From positions 124,001 to 188,000 of the forward strand of contig JABUMY010000002.1 of NCBI GenBank assembly GCA_013327885.1: 64,000 bases of DNA. The letters run 5' to 3'. The position numbers were made by a program, and so were the translations under genes. Position 1 is the stretch's first letter, and every line of letters starts with the position of its first letter. Source of the DNA: Flavisolibacter longurius (GTDB taxonomy: Bacteria; Bacteroidota; Bacteroidia; Chitinophagales; Chitinophagaceae). Shown here piece by piece: positions 41,844 to 50,015 of the stretch. A model generated the notes under the pieces. The model had not been told where the DNA came from and made no database searches. It worked only from the letters and a program-made list of their open reading frames with translations.

Positions 41844-42425
41844 TCAGGGTAAGGAAGGCAGGTTTTTTCGCAGGCGGCTAAGCGTTTCGCGGCTTACGCC
41901 GATATAGGAAGCGATCATGTGCTGCGGTACCCTTTGCCGGCAGGCAGGATAGGTATCGAGAAAACGGTTGTATTTTTCTTCGGCCGTTTCACTGAGCGAA
42001 TGCAGCAGCCGTTTTTGCGTGGCAATAAGGTTGTTTTGAATCAGCACCCGAAAGAAGTGCTCGAAGCGGGGAATGCGCTGCAGCAACGTATCCCAGGATG
42101 GCCTGTCAAGCAGGAGTACTTCACAGGCTTCCATGGCTTCGATGTTGAAGCGGGACGGCTCACCGGTAAGATAACTCGAAAGGTCGGCGATCCACCAGTC
42201 CTCCGGGGCAAACTGCAGAATGTGTTCGGTGCCCCTGTCGCTGATGGTGAAGGAGCGCAGCATGCCCTTTTCCACAAAGGCCTGGTAACGGCATACATCG
42301 CCTTCCTGCAAAAGGTATTGTTTCCGGCGCAGCTTGCGGGGTTGAAAAAGGGTTTTGCAGTATGCAAATTCTTCTTCCGTCAGTGCAATTTTATCCGTGA
42401 TATTCTGGTACAGCCGTTCGTACAT
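41844..42425 (-). CDS. Crp/Fnr-family transcriptional regulator
   Basis: 193 residues: a cyclic-nucleotide-binding-like beta-roll (about 25-120: KYLLQEGDVCRYQAFVEKGMLRSF-type end, GTEHILQFAPEDWWIADLSSYLTGE), a dimer helix, and a C-terminal HTH (VPQHMIASYIGVSRETLSRLRKNL). The recognition helix SRETLSRLR keeps the Arg-Glu-xxx-Arg spacing that lets CRP read TGTGA. The operator at 41822-41837 is exactly that sequence and lies just downstream. No cysteines typical of an FNR iron-sulfur cluster. It probably activates the YceI-dioxygenase operon. Confidence 0.9.
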   Translation of the reverse strand: MYERLYQNITDKIALTEEEFAYCKTLFQPRKLRRKQYLLQEGDVCRYQAFVEKGMLRSFTISDRGTEHILQFAPEDWWIADLSSYLTGEPSRFNIEAMEACEVLLLDRPSWDTLLQRIPRFEHFFRVLIQNNLIATQKRLLHSLSETAEEKYNRFLDTYPACRQRVPQHMIASYIGVSRETLSRLRKNLPSLP

Positions 42426-42565
42426 ATATTTGGGTGAAGGTTGAATGTATGGCCTCTTTCTTTACAAGGAAAATAGGAAATTAAGGGGAAAGGACAGCCA
42501 AAGGAAAAAGACATCATCCAGCTTCCAAATTCAGCAAGTTTTATCAACACGTGGCGATGTGTTTT

Positions 42566-42601
42566 TTACAAGAAGGGCCGCGCCAAAGGCGCGGCCCTTC
42601 T
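42566..42601 (-). terminator. intrinsic terminator
   Basis: AGAAGGGCCGCGCC and GGCGCGGCCCTTCT form a perfect 14-bp stem with a 3-base loop; on the minus strand TTGTAAAAAAC follows. It ends the M16/AAA gene group on the minus strand, 52 bases past the stop at 42653. Confidence 0.8.
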
Positions 42602-42652
42602 GTTATCCTCTCTATCCCCATCATCCCAAAAATCCCGGTTCAGACACATGGT

Positions 42653-43942
42653 TCAGACAACCACCAGTTCGTAAAACTTATCGGGCTGCAGGTAAGTGTT
42701 GGCTAACTGTTGCAGTTCCTCTGCCGGCACAGTGCGAATGGTTTCCAGTTGCCGCTCAAAAAAGCCTTCATCCAGCCCGTTCAAAATAATGTTCTTCCAG
42801 CGGTTGATGATCTGGAACGGTCCATCCAGGTCGCCCAAAATAGAACCCATCATGTAGTTGCGCACCAGCAGCAATTCTTCTTCTCCCACTGGCTCACCGC
42901 GCAGCCTCTCCATCTCTTTGTATACCTCGGTAATGGTCGCTTCGCACACATCACGGCCGGCATCCGTACTAATGATCCAGGCGCTCTGCTGGATGTGGTT
43001 TTCGAGGTAACTGTAAATGCCGTAGGTGTACCCCTTTTCTTCGCGGATATTGCTCATCAGGCGGGAGCCAAAAAAGCCGCCGAACAAATTGTTCAGCACC
43101 TGGGCTTTGATAAAATCGGGGTGGTGCCGGTTGGGAAACTGGGCACCCATGCGAATAGCACCCTGCACACCTTGTTCATCATTTACCACGCGGTATTTTT
43201 TTTCTGCCGCAGGCGATGTGGGAAGGTCCGTAACCGAAACCGGCGTCATAGGAATATCACCAAAATAACGGTCGAGCAATGTGCCGATATCGGCCGGCAG
43301 TTTACCGGCGGTAAACACAACAAATTTGCCGCCCTGGTAGTACTGCTTGTAGAAGTTGACAATCTCTTCTCTTGTGAGGGATTCAAAATCTTCGAAGCGT
43401 GTATAGCGTCCGTAAGGATGGTCTTCGCCATAGAGATAAGCGTCGATCAGGCGGCCGGCCACAAAGTCGGACTTGCGCAGGTTAACCCGCAGGCGCTGCT
43501 GCATGTTTTGTTTGTAAATGGCCAGTTCTTCTTCGGGAAAAACAGATTCCAGGATCATTTCCCTCACCACCGGCAACAGGGCTTCGAGGTGCTTGCTCAA
43601 GCAGTGCAGGGTGATGGTAGCCGTTTCGTTGTAGCAATTGCGGTTGAGATAAGACCCGTAGTATTCGAAATGCTCGTTTAGCTGAAAGGCGGTTTTGTTG
43701 GTGGTGCCGTTCTTCAGCATAAAATTGCTGGTAGCCGCCACCAGGTTCTTGTTTTCAAACCAGTTACCGGCGTAGTACACCCATTCCACCACCAGCACGT
43801 CTTCGGCACCGGCATTTACGGCATATACATCGGCACCATTGCCCAGGGTGTATTTTTCAAAGGGTTTTAGTTTGAGCTCCAGCTCAACAGCATTTTTTAT
43901 ATGGGGCGCACGGGTTCTGTCAAGTGTTTGTGTTTGTATCAT
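42653..43942 (-). CDS. M16-family peptidase-like protein, non-catalytic subunit
   Basis: 429 residues with the two-domain M16 fold (YTLGNGADVYAVNAG, NFMLKNGTTNKTAFQLNEHFEYYG, SRLMSNIREEKGYTYGIYSYLEN). The zinc site HxxEH expected in the first domain is replaced by KNLVAATSNFML, so it cannot bind zinc. The R/Y pair in the second domain (REEKGYTYGI) that contacts substrate is retained. This is the pattern of the inactive partner of heterodimeric M16B peptidases. The active partner is encoded at 45566-46804 in the same direction, with an AAA ATPase gene between them; its ATG overlaps the ATPase stop (ATGA). Confidence 0.9.
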   Translation of the reverse strand: MIQTQTLDRTRAPHIKNAVELELKLKPFEKYTLGNGADVYAVNAGAEDVLVVEWVYYAGNWFENKNLVAATSNFMLKNGTTNKTAFQLNEHFEYYGSYLNRNCYNETATITLHCLSKHLEALLPVVREMILESVFPEEELAIYKQNMQQRLRVNLRKSDFVAGRLIDAYLYGEDHPYGRYTRFEDFESLTREEIVNFYKQYYQGGKFVVFTAGKLPADIGTLLDRYFGDIPMTPVSVTDLPTSPAAEKKYRVVNDEQGVQGAIRMGAQFPNRHHPDFIKAQVLNNLFGGFFGSRLMSNIREEKGYTYGIYSYLENHIQQSAWIISTDAGRDVCEATITEVYKEMERLRGEPVGEEELLLVRNYMMGSILGDLDGPFQIINRWKNIILNGLDEGFFERQLETIRTVPAEELQQLANTYLQPDKFYELVVV

Positions 43943-45021
43943 CGTTTAAATCCTATTTCATTTTTCTGAGGCTGGTAGGCCTCTTCTTCAAGATTATAAA
44001 TTTCGGCCAGCGTTGCCGGGCTGCTAAAGGTAGGATGGAGTGCCAGTTTTTGTGCCAGCCGGTTGGCCACGTGGGCCTGCAGGGGTTTGAACTCATACAT
44101 GCCCAGCAACCGTCCTTTGCGCAGAAGCGCTGTATCCAGTTCTGTTTGCTGGATGTTGAAGGTGCAGATGACAGGTATGTGCAGGCATTGTCCCAGCAAG
44201 CCATCGGAAAGGTTCAGCAGGTTGGAGATGGCGCTGTTCTCCGATCCCATGCGCCGGCTGATCACATTGTCGGCATCTTCCAGTACCAGGATGCTTTCTT
44301 CCTGGTCCATTAAAAAATTAATGAGTTCCGGCGAAGAAATATGCGAGGCCATGTAGGGCGGAAAATAAATCATGCGTTTGCTGATCTGTCCTGCCAGGTA
44401 ACGGATATAGGTTGTTTTTCCCGTACCGGGCCGTCCGTGCAGCAACACCAGTCCATGGCTTTTGGGCTTTTGCAGCTTTTCAATCACCCGTTCGCTAAAG
44501 GGATAAAAGTCATCGTTGTAATGATCTTCAATGTCCACTTTGTCGCCTATATGCCTGAATTCTTTCAGGTGAAAATGGCCGTGAATGGTGGTGATAAAAC
44601 TAAAAGCACCTTTGTGGTCTTCTTCTTTTTCTTTTACCAGGGTTTGCAACAGCTTTTCGGCGGCTTGCAATGTATCTGAATCGGCGGAGGTCAAGTAATA
44701 GAGGGTAGCCGCCTTGCTTTCGTAATCGTTGCGGTAGCGGATCCAGACATCTTTTTGCAAAAACCAGATCTTGTGCTTTTGCCGGTATTTTTCTTCCCGC
44801 TTGATAAATTCCTGCTCGGTATAATCATCCTTCCAGCGCTGCGGAAACAGGGCCGCCAGTTCTTTGTCGAGCGGTAAAAAATCGACGCGGTAAAACTGCT
44901 TTTTGTTGGGCGCTTGGTTGTTGACATGAAAGAAAAACGCAGCCACCTTTATATCATCGTCGGTGTCGTACACACTCGACAGGTGGCTGGTCAGGTCTTC
45001 TTCGTCGTCTTTGTAGAACAT
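43939..45021 (-). CDS. AAA-family ATPase
   Basis: 360 residues. The C-terminal AAA module has Walker A GRPGTGKTTYIRYLAG (about residue 205), Walker B SILVLEDADNVI, sensor-1 IPVICTFNIQQTE, and the arginine-rich GRLLGMYEFKPLQ. The N-terminal 190 residues (AAFFFHVNNQAPNKKQFYRVDFLPL, VWIRYRNDYESKAATLYYLTS) are a separate domain I do not recognise. Placed between the two M16 peptidase subunits and overlapping the second one's start, it may unfold substrate for them or be simply co-transcribed. Function otherwise unknown. Confidence 0.83.
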   Translation of the reverse strand: MFYKDDEEDLTSHLSSVYDTDDDIKVAAFFFHVNNQAPNKKQFYRVDFLPLDKELAALFPQRWKDDYTEQEFIKREEKYRQKHKIWFLQKDVWIRYRNDYESKAATLYYLTSADSDTLQAAEKLLQTLVKEKEEDHKGAFSFITTIHGHFHLKEFRHIGDKVDIEDHYNDDFYPFSERVIEKLQKPKSHGLVLLHGRPGTGKTTYIRYLAGQISKRMIYFPPYMASHISSPELINFLMDQEESILVLEDADNVISRRMGSENSAISNLLNLSDGLLGQCLHIPVICTFNIQQTELDTALLRKGRLLGMYEFKPLQAHVANRLAQKLALHPTFSSPATLAEIYNLEEEAYQPQKNEIGFKR

Positions 45022-45066
45022 GGTTGGATAAGATTTATAGCGAAATATCCCGTTTGCTTTTTCTAT

Positions 45067-45353
45067 CTACGCATCGCCAAGATGGGGATTATTCAGAAGT
45101 AACCGTGCACTGTGATGGACGGTGATCACCTGCACGTTGTCGGCAAGGCAGCGATAAATGATCCGGTAGTGATAAAGCCTGATCTCCCGAAGTTGCTGGC
45201 TTGTTATTTCTTTCACAACCCCACCCGTTCCGGAAATTGCTGCAGGGACGCTATCCTTTCCTTAAACTCGCTGGTCAGTTTCTCTGCGTTCTGAACAGAT
45301 TGCCTGCGCACATAGTCCAGGATGTTTTTGATATCCTGGAGTGCTGAAGGCAT
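45067..45353 (-). pseudogene. RelE/ParE-type toxin gene with a frameshift
   Basis: The frame starts at the ATG at 45353 (MPSALQDIKNILDYVRRQ) and reads ERIASLQQFPERVG, then meets a TGA. From the next frame the family sequence continues (VKEITSQQLREIRLYHYRIIYRCL, then VQVITVHHSARLLLNN) to the stop at 45067. One extra G in the run of four (complement of 45219-45222) would restore a continuous 95-residue ParE-like toxin. So it is a frameshifted gene, a sequencing indel in a homopolymer, or a switchable tract. It overlaps its antitoxin gene by one base. Confidence 0.8.
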
Positions 45354-45541
45354 TATTTCGACTGCCACCATAAATCCAGTTCCCGGTTGAATGCTTCAAG
45401 GGAAAGACCTTTGCCCTCTGCCGCTTCCTGTAGCCCTTTTTCCACCTTGTACAGCAACACCAATTCATCCAGTAATTCTTCTACGGGCTTGTCATCGGGA
45501 AACGAATTGACTTTATCGCGTATGTCCGCCAATGTCAGCAT
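45353..45541 (-). CDS. antitoxin-like protein of a type II TA pair, 62 aa
   Basis: 62 residues (MLTLADIRDKVNSFPDDKPVEELLDELVLLYKVEKGLQEAAEGKG), acidic and helical, directly upstream of the broken ParE-like toxin with a 1-base stop/start overlap (TAATG). No HTH is visible, so autoregulation is uncertain. If the toxin is dead, the antitoxin is a remnant of a functional pair. Confidence 0.75.
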   Translation of the reverse strand: MLTLADIRDKVNSFPDDKPVEELLDELVLLYKVEKGLQEAAEGKGLSLEAFNRELDLWWQSK

Positions 45542-45565
45542 ACCAAGTTTTTTCCAATTTACGAA

Positions 45566-46804
45566 TTAATTTCCGGCGTAGTAGTACAGCGTGTTGCTGT
45601 TCTCCTCCCTGAAAATTTCGTTGCTCAGCGACCGGATGTCTTCTGCCGTTACCTTGTTGTACCGGTCCAGTTCACTGTTGATCAGCGAGGCATCGCCCAG
45701 CAATTCGTAAAACGCAAGACTGTTGGCACGGTTCATCAGGCTCATGTCCTCAAAGGCCATCTGGCTTTCGGTCTTGTTCTTTACTTTTTGCAATTCCGCT
45801 TCGGCAATCAGTTCGCTTTTTACCCTGGCCAACTCTTCTTCCACAGCCTTTTCGGCCTCTTCCATTTTGACGCCTTTTACCAGCTTGCCTTCAATGGTCA
45901 GCAGGCCGGCATCCGTAGTGCCAAAATGATAGCACTCGATATTGCTGAACAGCTTTTTTTCTTTTACCAGTGCCTGGAAAAGCCGCGACGAACCGCCACC
46001 GCTCAGGATCTCGGTTATCAGGTCAGAAACATAGTAGCGGTGGTCCATGCGGGGGTAAATATGCCAGGTTTTGTAAAACGCATCCAGCGGAACGGTAGCA
46101 TGCACTTCCAGCTTGCGGGCTCCCTTCTGGCCGGGTTCCTGCGGAAGCTCCCGGTTGTATTTTTCGCCACTTTCAATAGGACCGAACCATTTTTCAGCCA
46201 GGGTTTTCACCTGCTCCGTGGTTACGTTTCCGGCCACTACCAAAATGGCGTTGATGGGACGGTAGTGCTTAAAAAAGAAATCCTTTACATCCTGCAGGCT
46301 GGCGGTTTCAATGTGCGAAAGTTCCTTTCCGATAGTCATCCAGCGGTAAGGATGCACTTCGTAGGCCAGGGCCCGCAGCTTCAGCCAAACATCTCCGTAA
46401 GGCTTGTTGAGGTAATGCTCTTTGAATTCTTCCATCACCACTTTGCGCTGCACCTCCAAACTGTTTTCGCTAAAGGCCAGCGACAGCATGCGGTCGCTCT
46501 CCAGCCAGAACGCGGTTTCCAGGTTCTCGGCAGGGAGTTGTATGTAGTAGTTGGTAAGATCGTTGGTGGTGTAGGCATTGTTCTCGCCGCCGGCCATTTG
46601 CAGGGGCTCGTCGTACACCGGTATGTTGACGGAGCCGCCAAACATCAGGTGCTCAAAAAGATGGGCAAAACCGGTACGGGCCGGGTTTTCGTCTTTGGCA
46701 CCCACATCGTACAGCACATTCACAACGGCCATGGGTGTAGAGGTATCCTGGTGCACCAGCACCCGCAATCCGTTGGCTAACGTAAATCGTTCGTAATTGA
46801 CCAC
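45566..46804 (-). CDS. M16-family zinc peptidase, catalytic subunit
   Basis: 412 residues. The inverted zinc-binding motif reads GFAHLFEHLMFGGS (HxxEH), and the third ligand glutamate lies in ENNAYTTNDLTNYYIQLPAENLE-type context downstream. The second domain is present (FKHYRPINAILVVAGNVTTEQ, SSRLFQALVKEKKLFSNIECYHFG). It degrades peptides or small proteins together with the inactive subunit at 42653-43942. No signal peptide, so cytoplasmic. The TA pair sits between this gene and the ATPase. Confidence 0.93.
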   Translation of the reverse strand: MVNYERFTLANGLRVLVHQDTSTPMAVVNVLYDVGAKDENPARTGFAHLFEHLMFGGSVNIPVYDEPLQMAGGENNAYTTNDLTNYYIQLPAENLETAFWLESDRMLSLAFSENSLEVQRKVVMEEFKEHYLNKPYGDVWLKLRALAYEVHPYRWMTIGKELSHIETASLQDVKDFFFKHYRPINAILVVAGNVTTEQVKTLAEKWFGPIESGEKYNRELPQEPGQKGARKLEVHATVPLDAFYKTWHIYPRMDHRYYVSDLITEILSGGGSSRLFQALVKEKKLFSNIECYHFGTTDAGLLTIEGKLVKGVKMEEAEKAVEEELARVKSELIAEAELQKVKNKTESQMAFEDMSLMNRANSLAFYELLGDASLINSELDRYNKVTAEDIRSLSNEIFREENSNTLYYYAGN

Positions 46805-46886
46805 AGTTTATCTCCTTTTCGTTTTAAATCCAATTCAGAATTGGCCTGTAAAAATATTTAAATGCCGGGAAAGGGAGGGTTAAACT

Positions 46887-46942
46887 TGGAGCCGGCAGCC
46901 GGGAGTTAAGAGTAGGCAGTCCGCAGTAAGCAGTATGCAGTC
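46887..46942 (+). repeat. heptamer tandem array H (NGCAGTN units)
   Basis: Eight 7-bp units, four of them of NGCAGTN type (GGCAGTC, CGCAGTA, AGCAGTA, TGCAGTC) preceded by more diverged units (GGGAGTT, AAGAGTA). In the gap between two minus-strand genes. Confidence 0.85.
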
Positions 46943-46991
46943 GTGGCGCCTAAGTCTCTTCTCATTTATCTATTGCCAAATGCTTGGCATT

Positions 46992-47040
46992 CCAAACTAC
47001 AAACCACAAACTACAAACCCATAACCCCCCAAACCCCAAA
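46992..47040 (+). repeat. heptamer tandem array H2 (ACAAACN units)
   Basis: Seven 7-bp units of ACAAACC/ACAAACT and CCCCAAA type, ending 3 bases before the stop codon of the aspartyl-protease gene. Unlike the other stop-adjacent arrays, its purine-rich strand is antisense to that gene. Confidence 0.8.
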
Positions 47041-47043
47041 CCC

Positions 47044-48231
47044 TTATTTGTTTTTCAATATATTCTTCACCTTGAACTTTATCTCCAGCAGGTCTTCGTT
47101 GCGGACTATCACCAGGGTTACGTTGCCGGCATTTTGCAAGATGTTTTTATAGGCACTGATGTTGTTGGAAAAATTTTTGTTGATGGCCACCACCGCATCG
47201 CCTTCCTTCACCCCTGCCAGCTCGGCCGGAGAGCCGCTGGCCACATCGCCAATAACAATGCGGCCATCCACCAGGTAAAGCTCAAGACCGGTATAGGCAT
47301 AATCAAATGCATCGAAATAATGCGAGTTGGGCAGGAGATGAATTTCTCTCTGCCCGTAATTGATCACCACGTTAAAGCGGCGCAGCAGGTCGTTGCCGAT
47401 AAGGCCACCCAATTGCGGGTAAGCGGTCACGTTATAGTCGTCATCAAAAACATTGATGGGTACATTCCGGAATTTGTAAGGCCCCAGCTTGAATTCTTTC
47501 ATCACCGTCAGGTGCATGTCCACCTTTCCGCCCAGTCCTTCGGCTTCTTTTACATAAAGCTTGCGGTTTTTGCGCAGCAGGCTGCTGTCATTAATAAAGG
47601 CGCGGCTGAACAAAACGTTCAGCCCCGCACCCAGGTCAATCAGGAACCTTGTTTCAATCGCTATTTCGTCCCGGGCCCTGGCCGAATGCACAGGCAGCGA
47701 GCCAATGGACGGCCGCAGCATGTGACCGCCGCGGGGGTACTTAATGGGACCTTTCGTCCAGAACTCAACCTGCGTACTGTCGTAGTTGATTTTTATGATG
47801 TAACGACTGAAAACCGAGTACCCAATAATGCCGTCGATGCGTTCGCCATAAACAGCGGTGAGGATATCGTAATTGCTGATATGAAAATTGAGGCTGTCGA
47901 TAGTGAGGCCTGGCAGGTGCAGCTTTTTGTTGTTGAGAAAACTGACGTTACGAACACCGGCAATGCCGCGTATCAGCCGGCTCGAAGGTTCGGGCTTCAC
48001 ACCAAAATAAAGGGCCGTGGTAGAGTCCAGCGAAATGCCACCACTGCCGGTATCCAGCACAAAATTGAGTGTATCGGTAAACGTGTCAAACCTGCCCTGC
48101 AAGAGAATCACGCCACCGGTCAGTTGAATAAACTTGAACTTCGTGAGCATCCTTGCCGGAGGGACAGACGCTTCCTGTGCCGCAGCGGGCCGCAGAATAA
48201 AAAAGAGAAGTATTGTGGAAAGCACCCGCAT
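47044..48231 (-). CDS. secreted retropepsin-like aspartyl protease with C-terminal PDZ domain
   Basis: 395 residues: signal peptide (MRVLSTILLFFILRPAAAQ), two aspartyl-protease lobes, and a PDZ domain. The first lobe has FVLDTGSGGISLD with D60-T-G; the second has RFLIDLGAGLNVL, where D-L-G replaces D-T-G. The PDZ domain runs from about residue 315 (GRIVIGDVASGSPAELAGVKEGDAVVAINKN). The arrangement is like the clan of single-chain bacterial retropepsins with substrate-recognition PDZ domains. It probably cleaves proteins in the periplasm or outer surface. It diverges from mqnC (134 bases between starts). Confidence 0.87.
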   Translation of the reverse strand: MRVLSTILLFFILRPAAAQEASVPPARMLTKFKFIQLTGGVILLQGRFDTFTDTLNFVLDTGSGGISLDSTTALYFGVKPEPSSRLIRGIAGVRNVSFLNNKKLHLPGLTIDSLNFHISNYDILTAVYGERIDGIIGYSVFSRYIIKINYDSTQVEFWTKGPIKYPRGGHMLRPSIGSLPVHSARARDEIAIETRFLIDLGAGLNVLFSRAFINDSSLLRKNRKLYVKEAEGLGGKVDMHLTVMKEFKLGPYKFRNVPINVFDDDYNVTAYPQLGGLIGNDLLRRFNVVINYGQREIHLLPNSHYFDAFDYAYTGLELYLVDGRIVIGDVASGSPAELAGVKEGDAVVAINKNFSNNISAYKNILQNAGNVTLVIVRNEDLLEIKFKVKNILKNK

Positions 48232-48350
48232 TCTATATAGCAGCTATATGTTTAGACAACCGGCCGCTTGCGGAGGTTGCCTTCGTTTTAAAAATAGGAA
48301 GAGCCGGCCACATCAAAAAACCGTTTATCCTGTTGGCACCAATCCCGCTG

Positions 48351-48358
48351 TACCTTTG
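48351..48358 (+). promoter_or_regulatory. -7 box directly before mqnC
   Basis: TACCTTTG is an exact TAnnTTTG ending 7 bases before the ATG at 48366, so the transcript would have almost no leader. The -33 region is not a clear match. It argues against the longer frame beginning at 48213. Confidence 0.45.
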
Positions 48359-48365
48359 CGCTGTT

Positions 48366-49490
48366 ATGAACCTCTCCTCTCTCTATGACAAAGCGCTCCG
48401 CTCAGAATTTTTAAGCATCGAAGAAGGCATGCATCTTTTTGAAGCAGCCCCTCTTTCCGAGCTGATGCTGGTAGCCGATACACTGCGAAAAGAAAAAGTG
48501 CCGCATGGAAAAGTTACCTGGCAGATCGACCGGAACGTGAACACCACCAACGTGTGTATTGCCAATTGCAAGTTTTGCAATTTTTACCGCATACCGGGGC
48601 ACCCCGAAGCCTATATCACCGATATGCCTTCGTACCGGAAAAAAATTGAAGAAACGGTTCGCTACGGCGGCGACCAGTTGCTGCTGCAGGGCGGCCACCA
48701 CCCGGAGCTGGGACTGGATTTTTATACCACCACCTTCCGGCAGATAAAGCAGGAATACCCAACCATCAAGCTGCATGCGCTGGGGCCACCCGAAGTAGCA
48801 CACATCTGTAAGCTGGAAAAGGCGAGCCACCACGACGTGCTGAAAGCGCTGAAAGAAGCCGGCCTGGATTCCTTGCCCGGCGCCGGTGCCGAAATTCTGG
48901 TGGACCGTGTACGGCGTCTTATCTCCAAGGGTAAATGCGGTGCCGACGAATGGCTGGCCATCATGCACGAAGCACACAAGCTGGATATCACAACGTCTGC
49001 CACCATGATGTTTGGCCATGTGGAAACGGTACGGGAACGCTTTGAGCACCTGGCCAAGATCCGCGAGGTGCAGGCCAAAAAACCCGAAAGCGCCAAGGGT
49101 TTCCTGGCCTTTATTCCCTGGACCTTCCAGGACGTGGATACGCTGCTGACCCGCATCCGCGGTGTGCACAACCTTACCACGCCGGAAGAATACATACGGA
49201 TGATCGCTATCAGCCGCATTATGCTGCCGAACGTGAACAACATCCAGGCGTCGTGGCTGACGGTTGGTAAACAAACCGCGCAGCTTTGCCTGCACGCCGG
49301 CGCCAACGATTTTGGCTCTATCATGATCGAGGAGAATGTGGTAAGTGCCGCCGGTGCCCCGCACCGCTTTACCTCCCGCACCATCCAGGAAGCCATTCGC
49401 GAAGCCGGCTTTGAGCCGCAGTTGCGCAACCAGCAGTACGAGTGGCGCCAATTGCCCCAGGCTATTGAAGAGCAGGTGGTGAACTATTAA
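48366..49490 (+). CDS. mqnC: cyclic dehypoxanthinyl futalosine synthase
   Basis: 374 residues from the ATG at 48366. It is a radical SAM enzyme with the CX3CX2C cluster motif in CIANCKFCNFYR (C64, C68, C71), the family-specific GGDQLLLQGGHHPELGLD, LHALGPPEVAHI, and LPGAGAEILVDRVR. It cyclises dehypoxanthine futalosine in the futalosine (MqnA-E) pathway of menaquinone synthesis. The other mqn genes are not in the window. The frame is open upstream to 48213 but that would overlap the divergent gene's leader. A terminator lies at 49631-49665. Confidence 0.94.
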   Translation: MNLSSLYDKALRSEFLSIEEGMHLFEAAPLSELMLVADTLRKEKVPHGKVTWQIDRNVNTTNVCIANCKFCNFYRIPGHPEAYITDMPSYRKKIEETVRYGGDQLLLQGGHHPELGLDFYTTTFRQIKQEYPTIKLHALGPPEVAHICKLEKASHHDVLKALKEAGLDSLPGAGAEILVDRVRRLISKGKCGADEWLAIMHEAHKLDITTSATMMFGHVETVRERFEHLAKIREVQAKKPESAKGFLAFIPWTFQDVDTLLTRIRGVHNLTTPEEYIRMIAISRIMLPNVNNIQASWLTVGKQTAQLCLHAGANDFGSIMIEENVVSAAGAPHRFTSRTIQEAIREAGFEPQLRNQQYEWRQLPQAIEEQVVNY

Positions 49491-49492
49491 TT

Positions 49493-49513
49493 GTGGTGAA
49501 TGGTCAGTGGTGA
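49493..49513 (+). repeat. heptamer tandem array I (GTGGTGA/ATGGTCA units)
   Basis: Three full 7-bp units plus a partial one, starting 2 bases after the mqnC stop in sense orientation. Confidence 0.75.
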
Positions 49514-49630
49514 GTGGGAAAGCTTTTCTGCAAGAAGCCATTCTTACCACGCAGGAGTGGGAGAACGATGCAGGAATAGGCTTGTAAAAGCTGTCAACTA
49601 CTCTTGGTTTTTTAGATTGCAATAATGAAC

Positions 49631-49665
49631 GCCTTGCCGGTAACAATTCCGGCAGGGCGTTTTTG
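49631..49665 (+). terminator. intrinsic terminator after mqnC
   Basis: GCCTTGCCGG and CCGGCAGGGC pair fully (one G-T) around an 8-base loop, followed by GTTTTTGTTT. Confidence 0.8.
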
Positions 49666-49861
49666 TTTCCTGTTGATTATGAATTTCCCCTCCAGCTGTG
49701 ATGAACAAGCCTTCTGAAATTTATCCAAACCAACTTATAATCTCCGTAGAAAGTACAATAAAAGACACAGGTCAATTTCTAATGTCCCTGCTCTTCACAA
49801 AGCAAAAACTTCCCGTGCCTAAAAGGCTTTTGCATTTATGAGATGATTCCTCGATCTAAAA

Positions 49862-49931
49862 CTACTCGCTACTCGCCGCTTACTACTTGCTACTCGTAAC
49901 TCACTACTCGCTACTGCCCACTCACCACCGC
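49862..49931 (-). repeat. heptamer tandem array I2 (CTACTCG units)
   Basis: Ten consecutive 7-bp units; CTACTCG occurs four times and variants are CTACTTG, CTACTGC, CCACTCA, TAACTCA. It lies in the 525-base gap 49491-50015, in the opposite orientation to array I at the other end of the gap. Nothing else is evident in the gap besides the terminator. Confidence 0.9.
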
Positions 49932-50015
49932 CCTCCTTCTTTCCACCGATTGCAAACATTGCCGTATTTTTAAGGAGAAGCCTCGCTGCAAACCGAAAAA
50001 ACGGATACAACCGGC

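Noticed and set aside
42710-43681. 323-codon open frame on the + strand
   Set aside because: Antisense to the M16 inactive subunit gene.
45788-46780. 330-codon open frame on the + strand
   Set aside because: Antisense to the catalytic M16 peptidase gene with intact HxxEH motif.
46984-48240. 418-codon open frame on the + strand
   Set aside because: Exactly antisense to the retropepsin-PDZ gene, whose domains and signal peptide are clear; the + frame has no family features.
48411-49646. 411-codon open frame on the minus strand
   Set aside because: Antisense to mqnC, which carries an intact radical-SAM motif; typical shadow of a GC-rich gene.
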